Shown here: one piece after another, positions 1 through 12,300 of the stretch
How the letters are laid out: each line of letters begins with the position of its first letter
Position numbering within the stretch: position 1 is the first letter of the stretch
Assembly: GCF_964355755.1 (NCBI RefSeq)
Contig: NC_092678.1
Coordinates: forward strand, 21,610,922 to 21,674,921
Length of the DNA stretch: 64,000 nt
DNA from: Antedon mediterranea
Taxonomy: Eukaryota; Echinodermata; Crinoidea; Comatulida; Antedonidae
Direction of reading: 5' to 3'
Made by a program: the position numbers and the translations under genes
Notes under the pieces: model-generated
What the model was told of the DNA's origin: nothing
What the model saw: the letters and a program-made list of their open reading frames with translations, nothing else
Databases searched by the model: none

Positions 1-210
1 AATACATTGTTTGTTTGCATTGTCCATGCTTCTAAAGGCGATGACAATACAATGGTGTTTACTAACCCTACGAACCACCCTACGATCGACGCGTATTTAG
101 ATAATTATCATAACAATACATCGTAGACTAAGTTCAGAGAACAATGACCTACGATGAATTTTACGTGCGAGAGTACCATTTCCGGCCATCTAGAGGTGTC
201 ATTTATCAAA

Positions 211-302
211 ATTCGGCTCGCCGCAGGCCCAACCATGGTGGGCCTGTGCCTCGGATACTTAATCAAAATAATGGCTCTCCTCAACATATTGAGGAGAGCC
301 AT
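211..302. repeat. Hairpin-forming inverted repeats
   Basis: Two nested fold-backs are visible. One is centred on a near-palindrome GGCCCAACCATGGTGGGCC, and the second is a clean stem pairing GGCTCTCCTCAA with TTGAGGAGAGCC across a short loop (about 271-300). Similar peptides are read from both strands, as expected for an imperfect palindrome. It is probably the end of a fold-back transposon; no coding function is supported. Confidence 0.45.
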
Positions 303-949
303 TAGGAGCTCTCCTCTTATATTTATAAATCAAGGTCTGATAATTATTGGTTTGAAAGAAAGGCTAGTCTCCTTTTCATCCTCTCGTTGGGTAACAACAT
401 TCAGACGATCGCAATCATAGTCTTTAGTAGTCTTTAGACATAATTGAATAGCTTTGTTACTATTATTCAGGCTCCATCTACCGTTCTATAGAGGATGTAT
501 AAGAACATGTGACTTGTAGTATGTCAGTTGATTGGTTGTCATTGTTTGACACGTTCCAGCTGTGTCTCTAACTGTTTGATTATAACGATCTCCGTTTAAA
601 GCATCATGTCCAGTACAGGTAGTAGGTATTTGTTATCAAATCCAAATTTGTTATTAGGATCATTTTTTAATTATTATTATGTATTACGTTTACCATGTTT
701 GCTATTTATTATCTGATTTTAAAGTATTTTATTTACTACATTACTGTACAGATTAGTTTTAATTTTTATTCATATATTTTAGATTTTTTTGCTTTTTACT
801 ACTGTATAAAATATACTTTAAGTTCCCAAGGTATTTATTTAAATAAGATCTTTTTCTTATAAAGTGTAAAACTGTACAGTATTTTTGGCATATTTAAATT
901 GTTATATTGGTAATAATTGATATTATCATGTGTTACTATAGGGACATGT

Positions 950-1003
950 CAAAATAATTTACAGTACTGCAGGTACTGCAGTAGAATCATTTTGACCTGG
1001 TAA
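950..1003. repeat. Short inverted-repeat element, family F
   Basis: The left half (CATGTCAAAATAATTTACAG) and the right half (GCAGTAGAATCATTTTGACC) are imperfect reverse complements meeting at CTGCAG-type words. The same arms recur around 7857-8031, with halves near 4010-4048 and 5371-5414, so this looks like a tiny dispersed fold-back element. The family grouping is by eye. Confidence 0.4.
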
Positions 1004-3337
1004 TTTTTAATTTGAATATTAGGATGTAAATTATCATTACTTTTAAATGATACATACAGTACAGTATCATTATTTTGCATATGTTAGATTTATAGTAGAC
1101 TAATTTTTTTTGTAAAATATCAAATATCAGCAATAAATATTAAATAATTTATTTTTATCTACATTGTTTATTTAGAGAGGAAATACAGGATCTAAACTAA
1201 TTAGTTCAGTTTAAAGTCTAAAGTAATTATAATTAATATAGCCATAATAATAATAATAATAATGAATAATAATAATATTAATAATAACAACTTTATTTAA
1301 AAACGGATGCAACACTTGAATCACCAGATTGTTGTTTTTCACAAGGCCGTTACTTACTATAAAATAATTTACACAAGTTATCATTTACAGTACATATGAA
1401 TATGATTAAAAAAACTATACAAAAAAAACCCCCAAAAAACAAAAACAAAAAATATAAAATGATATACTGTAGCTGGATGAAAATATGGATATTTATTAAA
1501 TAGTTCATCCATTAAGCTTCCTTGTCAGTGAACCACTGTCGTCTGCATTATCATGCACGATTACTTCCTAACTGCATACACTGAATTTTGTTAATATTTA
1601 ACTACTACAGTAATATTGTATAAAATATGTCTGCAAATTATTTTCTCTGACAGCAAAATTACAAGGTTACTCAAGTTCAACAGCACATGATTTTAATAAT
1701 TCACAAACCTCATTTTACTTTTCGTTTTATTTACAGTATCGTTAGATTTTGATTCAAATTATATGAGTTTTATTATTAACAAAGAAATCAAATACGCGAA
1801 TGTTCCCACATAAAAATGGAATGTTCTAAAGACGACCTTGTCTTGTTTTTGCATGAAATGTGAACATGTACAATCTAATGATATTGTCTGCAAGAAATCA
1901 CAAATCAAAAAGATTTTTTAAAAATTGCCGGAATAGAAATATTATGGTAAAGTTATTTTTATTGCACAATTTATTGTTTATATCATACTGTACCACTTAT
2001 GCATTCTTTTATAATACTGTCTTTTGTAAAAAAAAAAGTATATTAGATTTAGAACACGTTTATTGATTATTTTGTAATGGTTATATTTATACTCAAATTA
2101 TCAATTTTATTTTAGAATTATTTTTTTTTATCAGTACTGTAGAGTAAAAATAACTGCTTGATTTTAGATAGGTGTGTCTTACTGTATTAATTATGGTCTA
2201 GCATTGTCTGCAATATTCTTCAAAATGTCCTTAATTGATATTCATTAAAGAAATATAATATATATAAATATTATCTATAGTAGACAATACATTCTACAGT
2301 ATACAGTAGTAAAACACTATTTTTTTATTTTAACCTATTTTAATTTTGGTGAAAAAAGTATTTCTTTTCTGCATAATTTAATGAACTGATGCATTTAAAT
2401 TGTTTCTATCAGGATCTTTTTTTTTTATATTCTAGAAGATTCTTTCGGTATACAGTACAGTTAATAAGAATTTGTGTGTACATGAGAGGTGTGGGTGTGG
2501 AATACAGTAGGCAGTTATAATGGCAGTGTCTCAAAATAACTAATATCATTTTTGGTGTGGTGTGGTATTGCATTTTCACCCATCCAAGTTTTTTGTTTTT
2601 TAAATGTTATTGTTTGTACAATTTTGACATATTTAGTGCTATGTACTACTGTACAGTGTTGTATAGAACTGTAAAGTGGAAAGAGGATGTAAACTTGAAT
2701 AGGGAGAGGAGTGGTTAAAGTTAATTGTTAAAACATAAAAACTTTTAGATTTGGTTTGTAATCATGTCCACCGTTTCTTTTGTTTTACACTACTCTGTAT
2801 TACAGTTTAATAATACAACATTTAATGAATCTGGACATAGATGCTATGTATAGGTAATTGGAGAAAGTGGGTGGACATGAGTTTACTGTATGGTCAAGTT
2901 ATCGGTTTAATGGTATTCACATATCAACTGTTGAAAATCATGTGTTAAAACTGCATGTAATATGAATTTGTATTCATAATGTGTCGGATTTTAATTTATT
3001 AATCTATTTCGTGCCTGCTGTAGCTTACTGGGATAAACCTAGATGTTTAACAGCTACAGTATATTATGATGCAAAAGATAAAACATCCCTTTCAGTAATG
3101 AACTAACCACGCCCTCACATGGGCCTGGCTTAAAGTACCACCATAATCATTTCTTTTCGTAAGAAAGTTTATTTTTCAGATTTATGTGCAATGTTATTTT
3201 CTATTTTAATATTTCATTGTACATTCTTTTTTCTTCTGTACAAACAGTTTTAATTTGCATTAACTTTATCCATAACTTGCATATTTTTCAGCCTGGTTTT
3301 TTTGTATTAATTTATTTCATTTTTTTTTATTCTGCAG

Positions 3338-6300
3338 TGGCAATGTTTCTGAATACGTTGACTCCCAAGTTTTATGTCGCCTTAACTGGAACGTCGTCTT
3401 TGATATCAGGTCTTATATTGGTGAGTATCTTGAAGGACCAGATGTAAAACACAAAATGTCCTTCAGTCCTCTTACTGTGTAAGCTTGCCATACAGTAAAA
3501 TAAAGAAATAAATCTGTAATATCCTGGAATCCTCTAAAGCGTGGTTCCCACTAGCGACGCAACGCAAGGACGTAATGCAACGTAATATTCGCTTGTGATT
3601 GCTAACTGTCTATAACTTCGCTTGTCATTGGTTAAAACACTTGCGTTGCAATTACGTCCTTGCGTTACGTTTTAGTGGGAACCAAGCTTAAGCGCTGTAC
3701 AGTATATTTTAAAAAAATAAAAGATGTACTGTCGTAAATTGACTGCGCCCCTATATGATTGCAAGTTTTGATTACCGAGGAATCAAATATTAACTATTAA
3801 AAGCTGTCTAAAAAAAGAAAACTTGAGAGAAGTTCTCTTCTTATATAATTTTGTTTAATTCATAAAATTATCACTGCTGATTAACATCCGTCGCTTGTTA
3901 ACTTTACTGTGAATAATTATGAAGTGAATATATGGTGATTATGCATTGCCAATTTTCCATTTTTATAAAATGATAACGTGTTGTTAATTACAGTAGGTTA
4001 GTATGTAAAACTAATGTACTGCAGTAGCTGCAGTAGACATGGTCCCTAATTTTTAAAGCAAGTTTTTTTAACGAACTTGAGCTATTATATTACTATACAG
4101 TACAGTAGTGTTTTTTTTATTAAAACATTTCATTAATTTGTTCATTTTTCTACAATACAAGTAGTTTAGCATATTCTTCCATAAATTGTTTCATTAGTAT
4201 TATTTGACCTGACATTTAATATACATTACTAAGTTAAACTTGCTAGCAGTCAATTTGACATGATCTGTAATTCTGTGTCATCGTTCAGCTCCTCATATCT
4301 CAAGAAGGCATCTACAGCATAGATGATCAGGTATAATTATTATGTTTTATCAAAGGCCGTCGTATCACTCAGGAGACTTTGATGTTTTTTGATTTGACGT
4401 CAGAATGGGTTTATATAGTATTATAAAGCATTCACATTGTTGATTAATAGTAAAGAATTCACATTGTTTACCTGTATATGAAATGTCCACTACTATTATA
4501 AACAGTTAATTATAACACTACTTAAAGCTCTGAATACAATATCATTATCAAACTAGTTAAATTACAAAAAAAGTGTGATATGCCCAAATATGATAGTGAT
4601 ATGCCCAAATAAGGTAGTGATATGCCCAAATAAGGTAGTGATATGACACCATCACATAAAGTTTGATAGTGTAGACAGAGGGAAAAACGAATATGATATA
4701 ATGGGTTAACATCCAAACAAACAGTACAGTATGCACCTTTTTATCTTTGAAAACAGGCAATTCCTTAAATCCATTGATGCTTGACTCGTACGTAGTGTAT
4801 TATTATTTCCTCTGAAGATCATCTTAAAAATTAAATTTGTTGTTTGTGAATCAAAAATACCATTAAGTATAAAAATCACATCATTGCAAACTCCTATTGT
4901 CTTCCTTGTTTAATCTAACCATAGTGAAGCTTAGTGAAGTTAGACATTACAAACGGACAATTACAATTAAAATTTATTGCCAATTACAACACACTGCAGT
5001 AGTCCGATTGTATTGTGATTCCTACTGTAACTGTACTTCACACAATCATACATCTGTCTTTACGCATAAATTATTAGATGTACCGTACCAATTAATATCA
5101 CTTTGACTGCAAATAAAGTGCTGTGTGTTTTGTAAACTAAAGCTCTGTCTACACTATCAAACTTTATGTTACAAAATGTGATGTGCCCATATATGGACAT
5201 GATGACGATGATCTCTACCATATTTAGGCATACTGTATCACTACCATATTTGGGTACAGTACATCACTCTTTTTGTCAGTAGATAGTATAGACAGAGCTT
5301 AAGTATTCATACAGTTACTCCAGCAACTTTTAAAGCTACTTCCACCGCACATTAAAACTTTTGAACAAAAATCAGTACTGCAGTAACTTTCTATATTTTT
5401 GACATGATCCTTCAAAACAGAGGAAATTCGCGGTTGAATGATTTGACGACGATTTGAAATCATATTCAGTGCATGTATGCATTTAAGTATTTGAATTAAA
5501 CTACAACATAAAATATTTTCTACTTAATGTTGATACAGTATTTTGGCGACAAGAATATCAAAATAGTGCAGTTGGGTTTGAGCAACATGTACAGTAAAAG
5601 TTGCTTGTTGCTACCTCACCCCTATTTTCCCATTTATGGAAACAGTACAGTTTATTTCGTTTAAAAAAATAATTATATATTTTAGAGAAAAATAATACAT
5701 GGATCTCTCTAAATTGTTTTTTCTGACTTTGTTAACAATTATTCTGGAAGCTTTGCCATTCAAAGTTTAAGTTTACTCTACTGTAAGTAAGTTGTCCATT
5801 TTGTACAGTACATCCCATCTGAAGGACGAGGCAATGAGAAAGCATCGGTACAGTACATCACATCACATAATTATTTACTTTTCCAAAACTGCACCTACAG
5901 TACTGTACTGCAGTACACATTAGTAGTACCTGTATATTCCTTTGCGTCCACTGTTATATGTTTTTACAACAATTAATTATTTAATGTTACATTAATGTTG
6001 AAATTATAAATGGCCATTAATGTGTACATTAATGCATAATGCTAGCATTTTACATACATTAATGTTAGCATTAATTCCATAGAAAGATACTAAATGTACT
6101 TCCAAATCCTGATAGCTTTTCATGTTCTTTTCATGTCCTTTAAATATTATAATTTTGATAAAAAGTCGACCGATTAAAAAAGGCCACATGAAGAAAACTC
6201 ATTTATTTACATTGACAACTGACATAGTAGTATGTAATATGTATGATGTTTGTTCAATGTTTTATCAAGCTTTATAATGTTCATTTGTTTTGCGTCATTC

Positions 6301-9300
6301 TATCATCTCTCATGCAGACCTTATTTGTTTTACTTTTTTAAACTATACTATTCTATCCTAAGGGTCACGTCATGTCAGTGCAGGCAATTTAGCCAATCTC
6401 TCATCGGTCTACAGCAGTGGCCGCTCTGAGTGACCTACTGTATTAAACTGGGATAAGCCTTTCCTACTCATCAAAGGATGCGTCTATTTCGAGCCTAGCT
6501 TACATGGATAAACCGACACTAGCCCATGCTCTCCAGATGGAGAGCTTAGATAGAAAAAAGATCATAGAATACTCCTGAACCATAATGGACCACGCCCTCA
6601 TGTGGTAACGGTCCAATGTGATATTTTGTATTCAGTTGGATAGAAGTTCCTAGTAAAATGAAGTGAGTGAATGAATAAAATGAGAAAATTAAGTTTATCT
6701 GTATTACCGTACCCTTGCCTACATGTATATTACGGTTCAGCTAGTTCAAGGTTTTAAATTTTAAATAATCTTTTTTTTTATAGATCTTTGAATGGTGGTA
6801 CTTTCGAAAATATGGAACCTCGTTTATAGAACAAGTGTCATTGAACCATCTGTCTCCGTGGCTAGGAGGGGGTGAAAACACTAACAGTAACAATTCTGGA
6901 CAGAACACTGCTCCAGGTAAGTTTCTATCATCTGTTATTGACTATCAGTGACACAATGTACAGTAGGAGGGAGTAAGAAAACTAAATAAAAGATTCTAGA
7001 GGACACTTGGGATTAGATTATTTCCTACAGATCTTCTGTTTTCTAACTATCGCCGCCATGGCCAAGTCAATATTGGCTCCTTCATACTGTACATGCAATA
7101 TTTATTGACATCCGAAACATTAATTGTATATTTAAATACCTTTTCGTATACAGTAACAGACTTGTGAGTTCACATAGTGACATAGTTTCTGACAATAATT
7201 AATGTACAGTAAATGTTATTTTTTCCTTATAATACTTTACTGTAGGTTGTTTTGACATAATGCCATTCAAAATCTTACATAAGCCCCAAGACATCTGTAA
7301 TTCAAATTATATGTTCAGTTTTTTTTTTTTAATCTCGCATCCATAAATTTGGAAACGTCTGTTGAAAATGTTGCGTTAGCTGACAAAAATTTGGGTGGAA
7401 AAATAGAGGATGTAGTTGAAGGAAAGATGTGTTGACAAGAGTGGAGACAAGTAGACAGCCATGAAATCTTTAGTAGAATTCCTCATTTGGGACATCTGTA
7501 TTTTAAAGGGGACATCCCTGTTAAGGAGACACACATTCCAATATGTTGGGCCTAACTGTATTCAGAGGAAACTTCTATTAAAAGACACTTTCCAATGAAA
7601 TGAACAAGAGCAATGGACAACCTGTATTCTGAAAAAATGTATTTAATCTTCAAAGTATTTAATTTCACTTTAATAGTTATGAATTATTGTATCTAAATTT
7701 ACCTTGTTGTGTTCTCTACGAATTTGCCTACTGAATTTTAAGTAGTAATTTAATAATTTCGTAGTTCATTGTGTTAAATGCGGCAATGGTTATGTAATAT
7801 TAATGGTAGCCAAATTGTATGACTTTACACCTGTACTAAACTATGATAAGGTACCGGGTCAAAATGATTCTACTCCAGTACTGTAAATCTACATTTTGTT
7901 TTTTAACTTGTTTATTCAAATCATACACATTGTTTATTGTGGTGACTGTCTTATAAACTTTTACATTCAAGCATGTTTATTGCAGTAGTTACTCCAGTAA
8001 CTGCAGTATAATAATTTTGACATGATCCTATAACAATATGTATTTTTAATACTACGGACATATTGTCAAATGTCATAAAACAACAATTTGAATAATAATT
8101 CTATATTTAATATTGTTTGTATAGAATGCAAGACGTGGCGGAATCCGCTGAATCTGTTTCGTGGGTCCGAGTATAATCGCTACGTTTGGGTAACCGGTAA
8201 AGATCCGTTAACGTACTACGATATGAACCAGTCGGCCCAAGACCACCAGACGCTGTTTACTTGTGAAGTTGATAACACAAAACCAGCGGAAGAAAGTAAG
8301 AAAAATGTTTCTAGCTCTAGTTGACCCATGACCTAGAGGATCGTAGGGGCGTAACAGATAAGATACAGTGCACCAATTCCTTCTTCTCATCATGATAATG
8401 ATACATAGGCATTTAAGCTGTATCTCCTAGTGGTGCCTATCTCCAATCCGGGCTGGCGGGGATTTGCTATATGGCCTCTATGAATGGATGACTACTGTAG
8501 TTGGGAGATAGAACGTAAGTAGACCAATCCCAGTACTGATCATTCGGGAATGATGATAATATTAATATTTAATACTTTCTATGACTTGTTTTTCTTCTTT
8601 GTCATCAGTAATGTTGAGAGCATGGAGAGAGAGAAATCCACAGAACCGAATAAAAGCTGCCAAAGAAGCTTTGGAGATTGCTCCAGAGTAAGTAATTATT
8701 CTAATCATTATCGGGATCTAAATACAGACAGATAATAGCAAGATTGTAGACGACAAAGACAATAATTTAACAGATCATGGCTTAGGGGCGGATCTACCAT
8801 TATAAATTAGAGGGGGAGGGTCTAAATATTTCATAAATAATAAAAACGATAAAAATAGTCATTATTTTATTTTAAAAGTTAAGTTTTAGGGGGTGGGGGG
8901 GGGGAGCTAAAGCCTGTTTAGCCCGCCAAAATCTGTGCCTGTGACGGTCGTGGATCATGGACGGAATCCACTTTCTAGTGATCACACTTTTAAAAAGTAC
9001 AATATTTTTTAATAAAGATAAAACAAACAAACAAACAAACAAACAAATAGCCGTATGTTGTATCGTATTAAAAGAAGTTCATAGTTCAGTATTAGTCATG
9101 ACGAACTTTGACATTAATACGTTACAACATACACCTACACACCACGTTATCGCATTTGTACTTGCTAAATTTAGCTAGCATTTATGTTAAAAGGCTGGCG
9201 GCTGGCAGTCAATATGCAAAGTAGAATTAATGTGAACATTAGCCATGTAATACTAATACATTCACTCAATGGATAAACTTGATATGGTAACATGACCAAT

Positions 9301-12300
9301 TAACATCTGTCTGTGATGAAATGCGCTTGAAATGACCAAAAATGGGATTATTTTCACGCATTAAATGTTCGTCATTATGCTAAAACATATTTTGATAGTA
9401 TAACACTGTGCGAATGTTAAAATTCCTTAAGAATTATGTAAAAATTATTCTACTGTTTACTACTATTCTACATTTTTACAGCAATAACTGATATTTTTTT
9501 TTTTCAATTGAGGTAGAAGTTTATGAGGCAGTAGCTGCTATAATCAGAGTGTATGATAACCAAAAAATTTATAAATAATTGTATCATGAGTAAACAAAAT
9601 GTAATTATGCAGTAACTGCAGTAAAATAATATATAGCATATTGATATTTATTTTATTTCTTTTTAAGCACAACACAATAAAGTAAAATTGTAACATTGTA
9701 AAACTAAGAAATGAAACAGAGACAACCACAAAACAACTCCAAATGTCATGTAAATTAAAGATGGAAAATGTATCTTTAAAAGTGTAAACAAAATTACAAA
9801 TATAAATAAAATATTTTTAGATGGTACAGAAATGAAAATAATATACTGTACATAAAGGAGTATGTGAGTAGAATACAGTCCAAAGATTGATTAGTTAATA
9901 TCAAAATATTCCTACTGCTTTGTTCAAAGTCTTCTCTCAACATTATCAAATGTGTTTAATAATGTTTTGTTACAAAATAAACAGATATTAAAATCATCAG
10001 CAGGAAGAAAATTATACACAAACCTCTAAAATCAATAAATAATTCTCGAAAAAAACAAGATTCAATTTCAGAATCGATTTTCTTGCATAAGTGAAGACCA
10101 CAGTGATTGATTAAAGTAATAAATCTAAAACTGCCGTAACATTTGTAGATTAGATTAATATGAAATGTTATCTTTTCTTTTAATCGATAACTTTACGTAA
10201 AGGTCAGATTTAATACATGCATTGTGCCGATGAAAAACAAATCCATGCTCTCTCAGATAACTTTCTTAATTGAGGCAGTGTAGGGAAGGTAGTTGGCCTG
10301 TTTTTAGCCTTTTTTAAACAGTGTGTAGCATTGAAATCCAATGGCTGTTTTTACCATTTACAGTCACTTGGTTTAACAGAAATGCCCTAATTGGTTTAAA
10401 TACTCCTATCTACGTGAATTCCACTTAAGAAAAATATTTGGCTTAAGTGAAATACTTGGTATTTAAGGGAAATATCTCCCTTAGGTGTAATTTTCAAATT
10501 TGGAGAATGGTACAATTACAGTGCAAGAATTGACTCCCTTACTTAAAAGAATACTATTTTAGAATTACTCTGTTAATACCACTCAAGTGGAATTGACTTT
10601 AGTGAAATACTTAGTATTTAAAGGAAATATCTCGCGTGTAATTATCAAATTGGACCACTGGTACAATTACAGTAAAAGAATCGAATCCATACTTATAGTA
10701 GACTAAAGAGTTATTATACTATTTTATGTAAATTTATTTAAGGGAAATGCTTCATATTTAAGAGAAATACCTCACTACAATCTTGATAAAGAAGATACAT
10801 GTTTACATTAAATTATATATTCAAATTCACCCTTTTCAACCAGGACTAATAAGAAAATTAAAAATGATGCCAAATAAATCTGGATGATCATTTATCGTTA
10901 AGATTATTCTTCTTAAAGTTTAACAAATGTTTCATTAATAATTAATAATAAACTTAACATTTAAAATGTTTGTTTCCAAGTAACAAAACCAATATGCATC
11001 TATTATTAATGAAAACACTGTTTTTAACATCAGACTGATTAATTATTTCATGTACGTTAAGACTTAACATGCAATATTGCCGATAGCAGACTTGATATGA
11101 TTAAACGATGCATCAAAAGATTAATTTTGTAGCAAATTTTAAAATACAATATATCTCATTATGTTGAGTGGTTAGTAAGTGATAAGAGTTTCTGAGAAAT
11201 ATACATAGCATTAGCAGGTAGTTATTAGATTTTATCATAGGAAATGTAGACAGTTGTTAAATATTAAAGATTTTTTTTTTTATCTCGAAGGCTTTTGTAC
11301 TTCCTTCAATACAATAGGAAGGAAAAAATGCAACAAAAATAACATATATTTCAATGAACATTTTTATAATTATGATAATCCGAGGAAAAAAGGCACTCCT
11401 CCCTCTATCCGTGAACAGTAAAATTGAAAGGTTTTGGGTATACTAATATTGTTATTTCTTTATACTGGGTAGCCTCTTCAGTCAAAGATAACCCAGTTAT
11501 GATCAGTGGCTGTGCGTGGCAGTGGCTGTGTGTGTGTACTAGTACACCGGGATAATACCCTACTCATCTCGAAAGATGTAATACATTCTTTAAAGTGCAC
11601 ATGAGCTATTGTACAACTGGATCTACGGTTTATAGTCCTTATCTGAAAATACTCGTTTTACCACCAGAACCATGGAGCAAGTGAGCATTGAACCCCTGCC
11701 GATGTTATGGCTACGTAATTACAGTTGCACTGTCTTAACCACTCGGCCACTCACTAGCCATTTTTTTTGGTTCATGTCCATGGGCCAAGATATTAGAACC
11801 CCTCTCCTTCAGAACTATTAAGGGAACACATTCAGGGAACACCCAAATTAAAGGAACTCTTTGATGGGTCATAAAAGTTCTGTTCTTCTTCTTACTGTTC
11901 CTCAGTTTAGAAGATTTTTTTTGTTTCAGGTAAGTCCAAAGAATGTATATCACAAGAATGAGTATTCCGCGATTTTTGCATGAGAAATTTGTAACAGAGA
12001 GCTCCAGTGAGTGATGCCCGCCCTCACAAGGGCGGATGTATACATTAATAAATAAGACTTGATTTAATAGACATGATACATGTCACATTAAATAGAATTA
12101 TGAAGATTGTTTTTGCAAATTGTAAACTATTTTATAATACATATTTATTAACAAACTAGTGTTTATTCACTTTTACAGACAATTATTTACTAACATGCTA
12201 AGTTAGTTCACAAAAAAGGCCTAACACAGCAACACCAAAAATCAACGAATATTACTCAGCACGGCCTATTATTTACCATTGCCGTGTACTACTGTACGCC

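Larger units (their letters stand above)
1..3337. other. Non-coding stretch, probably ST7 intron 1
   Basis: I see no supportable exon. The first ST7 exon in the window begins at 3338 in mid-codon, so at least one coding exon lies further upstream and this stretch is best read as the preceding intron. It is very AT-rich and holds a hairpin near 211-302, a short inverted-repeat element near 950-1003, an ATA/AAT microsatellite at about 1236-1290, and many short TACAGTA/CTGCAGTA words. At about 3005-3180 there is text resembling the SINE-like copy at 6.4 kb, sharing a 'ctgggataaacct'-type start and a 'ccacgccctca' word. Confidence 0.5.

Noticed and set aside
11690-11765. A functional tRNA gene
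   Set aside because: The A and B boxes are present, but the acceptor stem does not pair and a long non-tRNA body follows, so it is a SINE head.
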